Shown: positions 18,368 to 26,786, counted from the first letter of the stretch. The stretch is DNA of 64,000 nt from an uncultured Alistipes sp. (GCA_900545315.1 UQYM01000001.1:1-64000), one strand, 5' to 3'. The notes: a model not told the origin generated them from the letters alone. A program made the numbers and translations.

Positions 18368-18413
18368 AGCTGCTCGTTGTTTCAACGTTTTCGATCCATT
18401 ACGGATCATAGAA

Positions 18414-18444
18414 TTTCATACAAAGATAGGGATTACTATCTTTG
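18414..18444 (+). promoter_or_regulatory. rlmD promoter
   Basis: TATCTTTG at 18437-18444 matches the -7 consensus; TTTC at 18414-18417 sits 19 nt upstream. Transcription would begin near 18450, which excludes all start codons upstream of GTG 18468. Confidence 0.65.
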
Positions 18445-18455
18445 CGGGAAACAAA
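18421..18455 (-). promoter_or_regulatory. promoter of the MBL-fold / trmD operon
   Basis: The minus strand has TATCTTTG (18428-18421) and TTTG at 18455-18452 with 23 nt between them, matching the Bacteroidetes promoter. The -7 box is the mirror partner of the rlmD box 9 nt away. Confidence 0.65.
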
Positions 18456-18467
18456 TATGCAGTAAAA

Positions 18468-19877
18468 GTGGCAAGAAAAAAGGCAAATTATCCGCTGATA
18501 GAGTCGCTTGAGATCGTTTCCATAGCGGCAGAAGGGAAGGCGCTGGGGCGCTATAACGATGTAGTGGTTTTTGTTCCGATGGCCGTACCGGGTGATGTGG
18601 TCGATGTGCAGATTCGCACCAAACGACGTCGGTACATGGAGGGATATATCGTTCGTTTTGTCAAACGTTCTCCCTGGCGGGTCGAGCCTGTATGTGAACA
18701 CTATGGAGTGTGTGGCGGATGCAAATGGCAACAGCTTCCCTACGATCGGCAACTCGAGTTCAAACAGCAGCAGGTAGCCGATCAGTTGTCTCGAATTGGG
18801 AAGGTGGAGTTGCCCCCGATCAGTCCGATTTTAGGGTCTGCCAAGCAGCTTTTCTACCGCAATAAACTTGAATTTACATTCTGTAACAAACGCTGGTTGA
18901 CCAACGAAGAGGTAGCCTCCGGCGAAACGTTCGCTGATAGCGGAGCATTGGGTTTCCATATCCCCAACATGTTTGATAAAGTGTTGGATATTCGGAAATG
19001 TTGGCTGCAGGCCGATCCTTCGAATCAGATTCGTATGGCCATTCGTGAGTTTTGTGTGGCCAACGGCTATTCGTTCTACAATGTGCGCGAGCATGTCGGA
19101 TTGATGCGCAATCTGATTATCCGTACCGCTTCGACCGGAGAGGTGATGGTCATTGTTGTATTCGGTGGCGACGAGCAGGAACGGATCGACAAATTAATGA
19201 ACCATATCGTAGAGCAGTTCCCGCAAATCACCTCGTTGATGTATGTGGTCAACACGAAGTTCAACGATACGATCGGAGATCTCGAGATTCGTTGCTTCAA
19301 GGGGCGTGATCATATCTTTGAGCAGATGGAGGGTCTGCAATTCAAAATCGGTCCCAAATCGTTCTACCAGACCAATTCGGCACAGGCTTATGAACTGTAT
19401 AAAGTTGCACGGGAGTTTGCCGAATTGACTGGCAATGAAGTGGTTTATGACCTCTATACCGGAACGGGAACGATTGCCAATTTTGTGGCTCGTCGTTGTC
19501 GCAAGGTGGTCGGTGTCGAGTATGTACCCGAAGCGATTGAGGATGCCAGGGTCAATTCGGCCTTGAACGGGATTGACAATACGGTGTTCTATGCCGGTGA
19601 TATGAAGGATGTCCTAAATGACCGTTTTATCGAGGAGAATGGTCGTCCCGATGTGGTGATCCTTGACCCGCCGCGCGCCGGAATTCACGAGGATGTGGCT
19701 CATACCGTATTACGGGCTGCTCCCCAGCGCATTGTCTATGTAAGTTGTAACCCGGCGACACAAGCCCGGGATATTGCTATTTTCGATGCAGATTATCGAG
19801 TTACACGTATCCAGCCGGTGGATATGTTCCCGCATACGCATCATGTTGAAAATGTGGTGCAATTAGTGCGCCGTTGA
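18468..19877 (+). CDS. rlmD: 23S rRNA (uracil1939-C5)-methyltransferase RlmD
   Basis: A 469-residue AdoMet-dependent TrmA/RlmD-family RNA m5U methyltransferase. A TRAM-like N-terminal domain (about residues 1-65) precedes a 4Fe-4S cluster motif CEHYGVCGGC. The methyltransferase domain has QTNSAQAYELY, VYDLYTGTGTIANFVA, DPPRAGIHEDV and the catalytic-Cys motif YVSCNPATQARD. The start is inferred as GTG (MARKKANYPLIESLEI), because the promoter at 18437 leaves no upstream alternative and the in-frame ATGs lie before the promoter. The 3' neighbour starts 60 nt downstream. Confidence 0.93.
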   Translation: MARKKANYPLIESLEIVSIAAEGKALGRYNDVVVFVPMAVPGDVVDVQIRTKRRRYMEGYIVRFVKRSPWRVEPVCEHYGVCGGCKWQQLPYDRQLEFKQQQVADQLSRIGKVELPPISPILGSAKQLFYRNKLEFTFCNKRWLTNEEVASGETFADSGALGFHIPNMFDKVLDIRKCWLQADPSNQIRMAIREFCVANGYSFYNVREHVGLMRNLIIRTASTGEVMVIVVFGGDEQERIDKLMNHIVEQFPQITSLMYVVNTKFNDTIGDLEIRCFKGRDHIFEQMEGLQFKIGPKSFYQTNSAQAYELYKVAREFAELTGNEVVYDLYTGTGTIANFVARRCRKVVGVEYVPEAIEDARVNSALNGIDNTVFYAGDMKDVLNDRFIEENGRPDVVILDPPRAGIHEDVAHTVLRAAPQRIVYVSCNPATQARDIAIFDADYRVTRIQPVDMFPHTHHVENVVQLVRR

Positions 19878-19909
19878 TTTGATTTTCTCAGGAGTTAGCA
19901 CTATATTTA
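19878..19909 (+). promoter_or_regulatory. candidate promoter of the M23-like gene
   Basis: TTTG at 19878-19881 and TATATTTA at 19902-19909 with a 20-nt spacer resemble the Bacteroidetes promoter, with the last -7 base off consensus. The ATG follows 28 nt downstream. Confidence 0.4.
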
Positions 19910-19937
19910 AAGACTGACCTACTAACTCCTGTGAACT

Positions 19938-20885
19938 ATGAACCTCCCGACATGTTTATGGATGTTGGGTGCTGGTGTATTTCTGAGTGTCGCCTCAGCA
20001 CATGCCCAACGTATTGAAGACATTATTGAGTTGAATGCAGAATTCAATGAAAATGGTGATCTGGTTGTTACAGCCGACAAAAAATGGATCGGCACTTTCT
20101 CCTTGGCAATTGACTTTGTCAATGCAACCAATTTGGCTACGCCCCCACGCTATCGAACAGCAATACGTTCCAGCGGTCCTGTGATTACGTTGAAAAACAG
20201 AGGATCATATATCTCATCTCAGTGTGGGTTGAGATGTATGTTTTCTTTGGGCGATTGGCGTGCAAGACCTGATCGGTCGTTTGTCTATCGGTTGCCATAC
20301 AGTCCGTCATTGGGAGACGTTAGGGTCTCGTATCCTCCTCAGGCTCCACCGAATACTACGGCTTTTCGTGCCTCATTGAGAGGAAATCCACTGGTATATC
20401 GCTTTATGCTTAACCGTGGAGATAGCATCTATGCCGTTCGTAAAGGCTTGGTTGTAATTCTCGGCGACCAGAACGCCCCAGAGAGTAAATATGGTGTAAT
20501 CGCCAATAAAGGCATTAATTATGTGGTGGTTGAACACCAAGATGGATCGTATGCCGTTTATTATGGTTTCACTCGGGGAACCATTGGGGTACAGGTGGGT
20601 GAAACGGTGTTTCCCGATACGCCGTTGGGTTGTGCCGGAGCCATTGACTCGACACATTATGCTGTTGACGTCAGATTATGCCATTTGGCAGGCAGAATTT
20701 TTGAAAAGGGCAACACCTACACCTATGAGAAAGCATTCGAGACGATCGATCTTGATCCTCTTTTCAGTACGTCAGAGGGGGAGCAAAAGTTGAATTCCGG
20801 AAAATCGTATCAAGCGGTGTTATCTGAAGAGTTGGTTACCCAGGAGATGACCAAACGAGAGAAAAAAGCTCGTGCAACTAAATAA
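19938..20885 (+). CDS. secreted LytM/M23-like protein, probably catalytically inactive
   Basis: A 315-residue protein with a clear signal peptide (cleavage near SAHAQ, residue 24). The C-terminal half has the outline of an M23 (LytM) fold: GDSIYAVRKGLVVIL, NYVVVEHQDGSYAVYYGF, VQVGETVFPDTPLGCAG and HYAVDVRLC. The metal ligands of active M23 peptidases (HxxxD and the HLH of HLHFE) are not seen; where HLHFE is expected there is HYAVDV. It may therefore be a non-catalytic LytM regulator, like EnvC/NlpD-type activators, or bind peptidoglycan. The N-terminal 150 residues are unrecognised. The last 20 residues are Lys/Arg/Glu-rich. Family call moderate, inactivity inferred. Confidence 0.75.
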   Translation: MNLPTCLWMLGAGVFLSVASAHAQRIEDIIELNAEFNENGDLVVTADKKWIGTFSLAIDFVNATNLATPPRYRTAIRSSGPVITLKNRGSYISSQCGLRCMFSLGDWRARPDRSFVYRLPYSPSLGDVRVSYPPQAPPNTTAFRASLRGNPLVYRFMLNRGDSIYAVRKGLVVILGDQNAPESKYGVIANKGINYVVVEHQDGSYAVYYGFTRGTIGVQVGETVFPDTPLGCAGAIDSTHYAVDVRLCHLAGRIFEKGNTYTYEKAFETIDLDPLFSTSEGEQKLNSGKSYQAVLSEELVTQEMTKREKKARATK

Positions 20886-20956
20886 TAAATTTATCGCTGC
20901 AACATTTTTGCAACAATGAACGTCTATTTAATAGTAACCGTTTAAATCATCGATTT

Positions 20957-21640
20957 ATGAAAAGAGGAATGGTTTTGGTTGCGGCCTTGATGCTGACAAC
21001 TTCGCTGTATGCTCAACAGACAAATGTGATGGATCAACCTTATATCGAGGTGTCAGGTCAAGCTGAAGTAGAGGTAGTTCCTGATAAAATTTATGTTCAG
21101 ATTACCATTGATGGGGACTCCAAAGGACAGGAGACTGTTCTTCAACAAGAGAAAGAGATGGTGCAACGATTCGATGCGTTAGGTATTGATGTGGAAAAGA
21201 AGCTCGTTGTACAGGAGTTATTCAATTCTGCGTTGAAATCCAATAAAGTGACAACTTCTAAGATATATCGTTTGGAGGTAAACTCTGCTACGCAACTGGC
21301 ACATGTTTTTCAGGCCTTGCAGGCAATCGGAATCGCTCAGGCTGAGATAGAAAGCGTTGATATTTCGAATAAGGAGGAGTTGATTCAGCAGATTCGTGCT
21401 GAAGCGGCTAAAAATGCCCGTAAGAACGCACTCGTTCTTGCAAATGCATTGGGTCAGGAGCTTGGTAAGGCACTGTATGTGCAGGATTACAGCACTTCTC
21501 CTTACGAATATATGAATATGAGCACAAGGGATTATGCAATAGCCGAGGTGCGGGAAGTTGTAGCTGAAGCAGCGCCTGTGCTCGAATTTCAGAAAGTTAC
21601 GCTCAACAGTTCTGTACGTGTCCGCTTTTTGTTGAAGTAG
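20957..21640 (+). CDS. SIMPL-domain (DUF541) secreted protein, copy 1
   Basis: A 227-residue protein with a signal peptide (MKRGMVLVAALMLTTSLYAQ) and a SIMPL/DUF541 domain beginning DQPYIEVSGQAEVEVVPDKI. SIMPL proteins are periplasmic or outer-membrane; their biochemical role is poorly defined (oxidative-stress protection has been reported for some). It is followed 254 nt later by a paralogue of exactly the same length. The shared segments YIEV-G-AE-EV-PD-IYV-ITID, SATQLAHVFQALQ-IGI and VRFLL show a tandem duplication. Confidence 0.85.
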   Translation: MKRGMVLVAALMLTTSLYAQQTNVMDQPYIEVSGQAEVEVVPDKIYVQITIDGDSKGQETVLQQEKEMVQRFDALGIDVEKKLVVQELFNSALKSNKVTTSKIYRLEVNSATQLAHVFQALQAIGIAQAEIESVDISNKEELIQQIRAEAAKNARKNALVLANALGQELGKALYVQDYSTSPYEYMNMSTRDYAIAEVREVVAEAAPVLEFQKVTLNSSVRVRFLLK

Positions 21641-21894
21641 CGCTTAGGGGGCGTATGATAGCTCGGATTCGTCGGTTTGTTTGGCCTGCCTTTTGTTCGG
21701 ATACGACCGATAGAAATAGAAGTGAAGAGAAAGTTAGGTCGAACTTCTTGCACTTGCATCGGGGAGCGGGTTTCAGCCCAAGAAGTGTTGTTCGGGCCAG
21801 TCTTGATTTGATATATTTCGTATTTTAGATACCTTGTAAAATCTAAATTCGATAATAACAGTTCAAAGAATTGTAATCAATAAAAATGCGGATT

Positions 21895-22578
21895 ATGAAA
21901 CGAATGATGCTTGTGGTTGCGGCCTTGTTGATGTCGTCGCCACTGTTTGCCCAACAGAAAAGTTTTTTGGATCAGCCTTATATCGAGGTGACCGGTCGTG
22001 CGGAGATGGAGGTTGCACCCGATGAGATTTATGTTCGGATTACGATCGATGAGCAGGATTCCAAGGGAAAGACCACCGTACTCCAACAGGAAAAAGATAT
22101 GGTGCGTCGGCTGAAAGATTTGGGAATCGATGTCGATAAGAAACTGGTTGTGCAGGATATGATGAATGCTCAGCTCAAAAAAGATGTGGCTACCTCTAAA
22201 ACTTACCTGTTGGAGGTTAATTCGGCTACTCAGTTGGCCCATGTTTTTCAGGCGTTGCAGACCATCGGTATATCTGATGCCGCAGTTGAGCGTACCGATG
22301 TATCCAATATGGATGAGTTGCGCCAGCAGGTGCGTGGAGCGTCTGCAAAAGCTGCCCGCCAGAATGCAGAAATCTTGGCTACGGCATTAGGACAGAAGGT
22401 CGGGAAAGCGATCTTTGTTCAGGATAACAGCTATTATGCCCGGCCCTATTCCAATGTGGTGTTAACTCGAACCATGAAGGTGGCAAATGCGGGCGTGGAC
22501 GTTACGGCAGCCCCAACGTTAGAGTTCCAAAAGATCAAGATCGATCACTCCGTATTGGTGCGGTTCCTGCTGGAATAG
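21895..22578 (+). CDS. SIMPL-domain (DUF541) secreted protein, copy 2
   Basis: A 227-residue paralogue of the preceding gene. ATG 21895 (MKRMMLVVAALLMSSPLFAQ) is preferred over ATG 21886 because it aligns with the start of copy 1. It has the same signal peptide and SIMPL domain (DQPYIEVTGRAEMEVAPDEIYVRI), and the same C-terminus. The two copies differ most near the middle and in the NSYYARPYSNV-type region (residues 180-195). It ends with a hairpin at 22604-22638. Function unknown. Confidence 0.85.
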   Translation: MKRMMLVVAALLMSSPLFAQQKSFLDQPYIEVTGRAEMEVAPDEIYVRITIDEQDSKGKTTVLQQEKDMVRRLKDLGIDVDKKLVVQDMMNAQLKKDVATSKTYLLEVNSATQLAHVFQALQTIGISDAAVERTDVSNMDELRQQVRGASAKAARQNAEILATALGQKVGKAIFVQDNSYYARPYSNVVLTRTMKVANAGVDVTAAPTLEFQKIKIDHSVLVRFLLE

Positions 22579-22603
22579 GGAAGAGTCGCTCTATGATATA
22601 GGT

Positions 22604-22638
22604 TTAACGGCCGAATTATTATGTAATTCGGCCGTTAA
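22604..22638 (+). terminator. probable terminator after the SIMPL pair
   Basis: Perfect 15-bp inverted repeat (TTAACGGCCGAATTA and complement) with a 5-nt loop, 26 nt past the stop. The following T content is low (TGTCTG), so termination strength is uncertain. Confidence 0.65.
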
Positions 22639-22779
22639 TGTCTGTGCTGGTTGCTTTCTTCATCTTGAGGGTCTGTCAGTATGGATTGTTTGGGGTAGGG
22701 ATTGGCCGTTGTTAGGCGGTGAATTCAACAGAAATTTCAGAAATTCTTTGCACCTTTGTCTAAACCGGTGTGTGAAACA

Positions 22780-23532
22780 ATGAATTCTACCCATGTTCCC
22801 GAGATCGAGTTGACGGCCGACGGCTCTCCAACCTTACGCCATGCCCTGTTGGGTGAGACGTACCATTCTGTGCGGGGTGCACTGGGAGAGTCCCGACACG
22901 TGTACATTGAAGCCGGTCTTTGCTATGTGATGAATCAGAGACGACAATCCGTGAACTCTGATATAACAACAGCAGGGGTTAGTTTGCTTTCGGAGGGCGG
23001 AGAGACTGGTGCTATTGGAGGGGCTAAAGTTTCGCCCTTGCGAATTTTTGAGATGGGGTTCGGTAGCGGATTGAATGGCTGGTTGACGTTTCAAGAGGCT
23101 GAACGGACTGCTTGTCCTGTGGAGTATGTGACCATTGAGCAGTATCCGGTCGATAGGAAGACAATCCTGCAGCTCGATTATGCAGCTGATCCGCAGTTTG
23201 TGGCCATGCATCAGGCTCCGTGGAATCTTGAGGTGCGGTTGACACAATATTTTACCTTGAAAAAGGTGGCTGGATCGTTGTTGGATTACCGATTTGACAC
23301 ACCTTTCGATTTGATCTATTTCGATGCGTTTGCTCCGGATTGCCAACCGGAACTTTGGACGCAGGAGCTTTTTGCACGTTTGTATGGAGCTTTGCAACCG
23401 GGTGGCGTGTTGGTGACCTATTCGGCCAAAGGTGTAGTCAAGGAGAATTTGCGGGCGGCAGGTTTTATTGTGCATCGACTGCCCGGCGCATTGGGTAAAC
23501 ACCATATGTTACGAGCTGAAAAGCCGATGTAA
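22780..23532 (+). CDS. mnmD: tRNA (mnm5s2U34)-methyltransferase MnmD
   Basis: A 250-residue AdoMet-dependent methyltransferase, corresponding to the N-terminal domain of E. coli MnmC, without the FAD oxidoreductase domain. Signatures are ELTADGSPTLRHALLGETYHSVRGAL at the N-terminus, the AdoMet site LRIFEMGFGSGLNGWLTF, and FDLIYFDAFAPDCQPELWTQELF with TYSAKGVVKENLRAAGF. It finishes the mnm5s2U wobble modification. The start is the ATG at 22780; an upstream in-frame TTG lies inside TTTG-rich promoter-like sequence. Stand-alone MnmD is usual in Bacteroidetes. Confidence 0.93.
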   Translation: MNSTHVPEIELTADGSPTLRHALLGETYHSVRGALGESRHVYIEAGLCYVMNQRRQSVNSDITTAGVSLLSEGGETGAIGGAKVSPLRIFEMGFGSGLNGWLTFQEAERTACPVEYVTIEQYPVDRKTILQLDYAADPQFVAMHQAPWNLEVRLTQYFTLKKVAGSLLDYRFDTPFDLIYFDAFAPDCQPELWTQELFARLYGALQPGGVLVTYSAKGVVKENLRAAGFIVHRLPGALGKHHMLRAEKPM

Positions 23533-23746
23533 GATCCTTATAAGGACTCGACTATTTAGAATGGATTTCTTTGTATTTGTTGAGTGTCAGTGTAATGTGG
23601 TCCGATGTGGCGGCCCATTATAGATTTGATACGGAATTTGGCGCTTGGCCTACAAAATAAAGAAACCGGTATGGCGGGAGCTGAGTCTGAGATATGTTAG
23701 TTTATAGAGCACGTTGGGTATAGCTTACAATAAAAGTATCGGAAAT

Positions 23747-24205
23747 ATGGAAAAGAAGAGTTTCACATTTGATTATCTGCATTACGATTCGTTGGACGGT
23801 CTGCCTGACGAAGATCGAAAATTGGTGGAACAAGCCTTGCATGCTTGTGGGGAGGCTTATGCTCCATATTCCGGATTCCGGGTCGGGGCGGCCGCCCGTC
23901 TGGCGAACGGAACGATCTTTTCAGCTAATAATCAGGAGAGTGAAGTGTTTCCATCCGGTATGTGTGCGGAGCGTAGCCTGCTCTATTACATTCAGGCCAA
24001 TGGAAATCGTGAGGCGATCGAGGCTTTGGCCATTGTGTCGATGCCCGGAGAACACGAATGCTATCCTTGTGGAGCCTGCCGACAGGTGCTTCTCGATACG
24101 GAAAAACGTCAACATCGCCCGATTCGATTGATTTTATGTTCCGATCATAGTGCGACAGTGGTTGAGGCCACTCATCTTTTATTGCCTTTCGCATTCGAAT
24201 TGTAA
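23747..24205 (+). CDS. cdd: cytidine deaminase
   Basis: A 152-residue Zn-dependent enzyme deaminating cytidine and deoxycytidine in pyrimidine salvage. The zinc site is seen in CAERSLLYYI (Cys ligand and catalytic Glu) and PCGACRQVL (two Cys ligands), with the substrate-binding YAPYSGFRVGAAA and NNQESEVFPSG. ATG 23747 (MEKKSFTFDYL) is chosen over an upstream in-frame start since family N-termini begin here. It is single and followed by three hairpins, the last with a T tract. Confidence 0.95.
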   Translation: MEKKSFTFDYLHYDSLDGLPDEDRKLVEQALHACGEAYAPYSGFRVGAAARLANGTIFSANNQESEVFPSGMCAERSLLYYIQANGNREAIEALAIVSMPGEHECYPCGACRQVLLDTEKRQHRPIRLILCSDHSATVVEATHLLLPFAFEL

Positions 24206-24324
24206 TTTTATTGTGACTATACCAGGAAAACCTGGTCGATGACCTATGCGGTTGTTTAGATAGAACGATCGGTATTGTCGATTTGTCGATCGTGGGTTGT
24301 TCCATAGTGAAGCTAAGTTTGGCC

Positions 24325-24350
24325 AGCTGCTGTGTTTAAGCAGCTTTTTT
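24325..24350 (+). terminator. terminator downstream of cdd
   Basis: AGCTGCT (24325-24331) / AGCAGCT (24339-24345), 7-nt loop, with TTTTTT directly after the stem. It lies 120 nt past the cdd stop. Confidence 0.65.
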
Positions 24351-24421
24351 ACGGATCGAAATTGTATTAGCAGTTGATGGTGAATTGCTCGATTGAGTGA
24401 TGACTTTTTGCGCACGAGTTG

Positions 24422-24429
24422 TAACTTTG
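24422..24429 (+). promoter_or_regulatory. orphan -7 box
   Basis: TAACTTTG fits TAnnTTTG, but no -33 TTTG is at the right distance and the next good start codon is 274 nt away. It may serve a long leader or a small RNA. Confidence 0.3.
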
Positions 24430-24702
24430 CGCCACGCACCGGGTTTATGTTTGATAACTCCAGTAAAAGGGGCAGTACAATCAAGGTCGATTGGATAGGA
24501 GTGGCAATCCTGACGAGAATAAGAGCAATTAGGGTATTTTGTCCTCTATTATTTTTGCCGATCATTGCACAAGTGATGGCATTGTACGATCGGAATATTG
24601 AGTCGCGTAGGTAAGAGAAGGGTAAAAGGTAGAGTCGTATAAAATTCCGTGTCTCAAAAGACAGGAAGCTAAGTGCAGTGTAATTCAGGAAATTCAATAA
24701 AG

Positions 24703-25416
24703 ATGTTTGATCCACAGCGAATTCTGTATGAAGATAACCACCTGCTGGTGGTCAATAAGCGAGCCGGGGAGTTGGTGCAACCTGACCCGTCGGGTGATCC
24801 TGCACTCGAAGATGAGATCAAAAACTTCTTGCGGGTACGGGATGGAAAATCCGGCAATGTGTTTCTGGGGGTTGTGCATCGCATTGATCGTCCAGTGAGT
24901 GGGGCTGTGATTTTTGCCAAGACCGGAAAAGCGCTCACACGACTCAACGAGATGATCAAGACTCGTGAAATTTCCAAATACTATTGGGCTATTACAGAAC
25001 GACCTCCCATGCCCGAATCGGGAACCCTGTCGGGCTATTTGGTGCGTGATGGTAGAACGAACAAGTCGCGGATCTATAACAAACCGGTGCCGAACAGTAA
25101 GGAGGCTCGACTCAATTATCGCTTGTTGGGGGGCAGTAAGAACTACTTTTTAATCGAGGTTGAGCTCTTGACAGGGCGTCATCATCAAATTCGGGCTCAG
25201 CTTGCGGCTGCAGGTTGTCCGATTCGGGGGGATTTGAAGTATGGAGCGGCCCGTTCAAACCGTGATGGCAGCATCTCGCTCCATTCCCGTCGGGTAGAGT
25301 TTCTGCATCCAGTGGCCCGTTCCGGCCAGCCGCGTGAACGGCTGATCATTACCGCCCCAGCCCCCGAGGGAGATAACTTGTGGGCCTATTTCGAAGAGTC
25401 ACAAAGTAATTCATAG
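24703..25416 (+). CDS. RluA-family RNA pseudouridine synthase
   Basis: A 237-residue single-domain pseudouridine synthase. The catalytic Asp lies in the HRIDRPVSGAVIFAKT motif (HRLDR-x-SG in the family) near residue 60. N-terminal ILYEDNHLLVVNKRAGELVQP and later LLTGRHHQIRAQLAAAGCPIRGDLKYGA are typical. There is no S4 domain, so it resembles RluA/TruC-type enzymes; the target uridine cannot be told. ATG 24703 (MFDPQRILYEDN) is chosen over an upstream start that adds ten unrelated residues. Confidence 0.92.
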   Translation: MFDPQRILYEDNHLLVVNKRAGELVQPDPSGDPALEDEIKNFLRVRDGKSGNVFLGVVHRIDRPVSGAVIFAKTGKALTRLNEMIKTREISKYYWAITERPPMPESGTLSGYLVRDGRTNKSRIYNKPVPNSKEARLNYRLLGGSKNYFLIEVELLTGRHHQIRAQLAAAGCPIRGDLKYGAARSNRDGSISLHSRRVEFLHPVARSGQPRERLIITAPAPEGDNLWAYFEESQSNS

Positions 25417-25453
25417 AAGATTTTCATATTTATGTTTATGTATCTTCTTTTTT
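25415..25453 (+). terminator. weak terminator of the pseudouridine synthase gene
   Basis: AGAAGAT (25415-25421) pairs with ATCTTCT (25442-25448) across a 20-nt loop, followed by TTTTT. The stem overlaps the stop codon and is short. Confidence 0.4.
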
Positions 25454-25761
25454 AGCATTTTTCGGATATACGGAGGCCTGACTTATCCTGTAAACCAATC
25501 AATCAGAAATTAAGCCCTTAGTAATACAGTCCCCTGCGTGTGAGCGAGGAGGTCGGTCGAGGGAACGGAAGGGATTTGTTGCAAGCCAGATGATGCGATC
25601 AATGTTCCCCACTAAATATGGCTTTGTGCAATGAAAGGAGTCTCTTGCGAGTTTTCTTGTGATATGGTTTTGAGAGGGTTGTTCAATAAATTTGAATAGG
25701 AGTTGATACCCTCCTGAGAATTTTTTACCTTTGCCGAACTAATAAATCTTTGATAAATAAA
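25417..25761. other. intergenic region upstream of the deoxyhypusine-synthase-like gene
   Basis: 345 bases with no supported gene or tRNA. It contains the weak terminator at its left end and a good Bacteroidetes promoter at 25703-25733. Nothing else is recognised. Confidence 0.6.
25703..25733 (+). promoter_or_regulatory. promoter of the deoxyhypusine-synthase-like gene
   Basis: TTG at 25703-25705 and TACCTTTG at 25726-25733, spacer 20 nt, fit the Bacteroidetes -33/-7 pair. The ATG follows 28 nt downstream. Confidence 0.7.
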
Positions 25762-26736
25762 ATGACAAAAGGACCCATTTCTCAGTTTATCACGCACAAC
25801 TACCGCCACTTCAATTCAGCGGCTCTGGTGGATGCGGCCAAAGGTTACGAAGCCCATCTCAACAAGGGGGGCAAAATGATGATTACGCTCGGGGGTGCGA
25901 TGAGTACCGCTGAGTTGGGCATCTCTCTGGCAGAGATGATTCGTCAGGACAAGGTTCAGATTATCACCTGCACCGGCGCAAACCTCGAAGAGGATATCAT
26001 GAATTTGGTGGCTCATTCGCACTACAAACGTGTTCCCGATTATCGTGATTATACTCCGCAGGATGAGTGGAACCTGTTGCAGAACCACATGAATCGTGTG
26101 ACCGATACCTGCATCCCTGAAGAGGAGGCCTTCCGTCGTCTGCAGCAGCATATCTTCAAAATTTGGAAAGATGCTGATAACAAAGGCGAACGTTATCTTC
26201 CCTACGAGTTTATGTACAAATTGCTGCGTAGCGGCGAGTTGGAGCAGTACTACGAGATCGATCCCAAAGACAGCTGGATGTTGGCTGCCTGCGAGAAGAA
26301 TATTCCGATCATTGTTCCGGGTTGGGAAGACAGTACGATGGGTAATATCTTTACCGCATATTGCATCAAAGGCGAGTTGAAACCTTCGACCATCAAAGGT
26401 GGTATCGAAACGATGATGTTCCTGACCGATTGGTACAAGGCCAACAGCGGTGGAGCTGGCGTTGGTTTCTTCCAGATCGGTGGTGGTATTTCAGGTGATT
26501 TCCCCATTTGTGTAGTTCCGATGATGTATCAGGATCTGGAGTGGGAGGATACCCCTTGCTGGGCCTATTTCTGCCAGATTTCAGATTCAACCACTTCGTA
26601 TGGTTCTTACTCGGGAGCTGTGCCTAATGAGAAAATTACCTGGGGTAAATTGTTGCCCGACACCCCGAGTTTCATTGTGGAATCAGATGCTACGATCGTA
26701 GCTCCGCTGATTTTTGCTTACGTGCTCGGTTGGTAA
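25762..26736 (+). CDS. deoxyhypusine-synthase-like enzyme
   Basis: A 324-residue NAD-binding protein of the deoxyhypusine synthase (DHS) family. The active-site Lys of eukaryotic DHS is retained in TWGKLL (Lys296), with LGGAMSTAELGISLAEMI, TCTGANLEEDI and GGGISGDFPICVVP as family blocks. Bacteria have no eIF5A, so deoxyhypusine on that factor is not the product; related bacterial enzymes transfer aminobutyl groups between polyamines, for example in homospermidine synthesis. That role here is inference, though an arginine decarboxylase gene lies 36 kb away in the same window. ATG 25762 is chosen over an upstream TTG. It has its own promoter and a terminator shared with the next gene. Confidence 0.9.
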   Translation: MTKGPISQFITHNYRHFNSAALVDAAKGYEAHLNKGGKMMITLGGAMSTAELGISLAEMIRQDKVQIITCTGANLEEDIMNLVAHSHYKRVPDYRDYTPQDEWNLLQNHMNRVTDTCIPEEEAFRRLQQHIFKIWKDADNKGERYLPYEFMYKLLRSGELEQYYEIDPKDSWMLAACEKNIPIIVPGWEDSTMGNIFTAYCIKGELKPSTIKGGIETMMFLTDWYKANSGGAGVGFFQIGGGISGDFPICVVPMMYQDLEWEDTPCWAYFCQISDSTTSYGSYSGAVPNEKITWGKLLPDTPSFIVESDATIVAPLIFAYVLGW

Positions 26737-26758
26737 TCGAAAGGTACATAGCATAACA

Positions 26759-26786
26759 GAAACGGCCGCTATTCAGCGGCCGTTTC
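26759..26786. terminator. bidirectional terminator, DHS-like / DUF2007 genes
   Basis: Perfect 12-bp stem GAAACGGCCGCT / AGCGGCCGTTTC with loop ATTC between two convergent genes, followed by TTGTTG on the plus side. Confidence 0.8.

Larger units (their letters stand above)
24206..24702. other. intergenic region cdd - rluA-type gene
   Basis: About 500 bases without a supported gene. Three hairpins follow the cdd stop: 24221-24236 (ACCAGG/CCTGGT), 24265-24293 (ACGATCG/CGATCGT) and a terminator at 24325. An isolated TAACTTTG at 24422 could start a ~270-nt leader for the pseudouridine synthase gene or a small RNA. A minus-strand frame over most of this interval has no family-like sequence. Confidence 0.55.

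Noticed and set aside
24179..24715. 178-codon minus-strand open frame between cdd and the pseudouridine synthase gene
   Set aside because: No family-like sequence, overlaps both neighbours and crosses a plus-strand terminator; chance frame.
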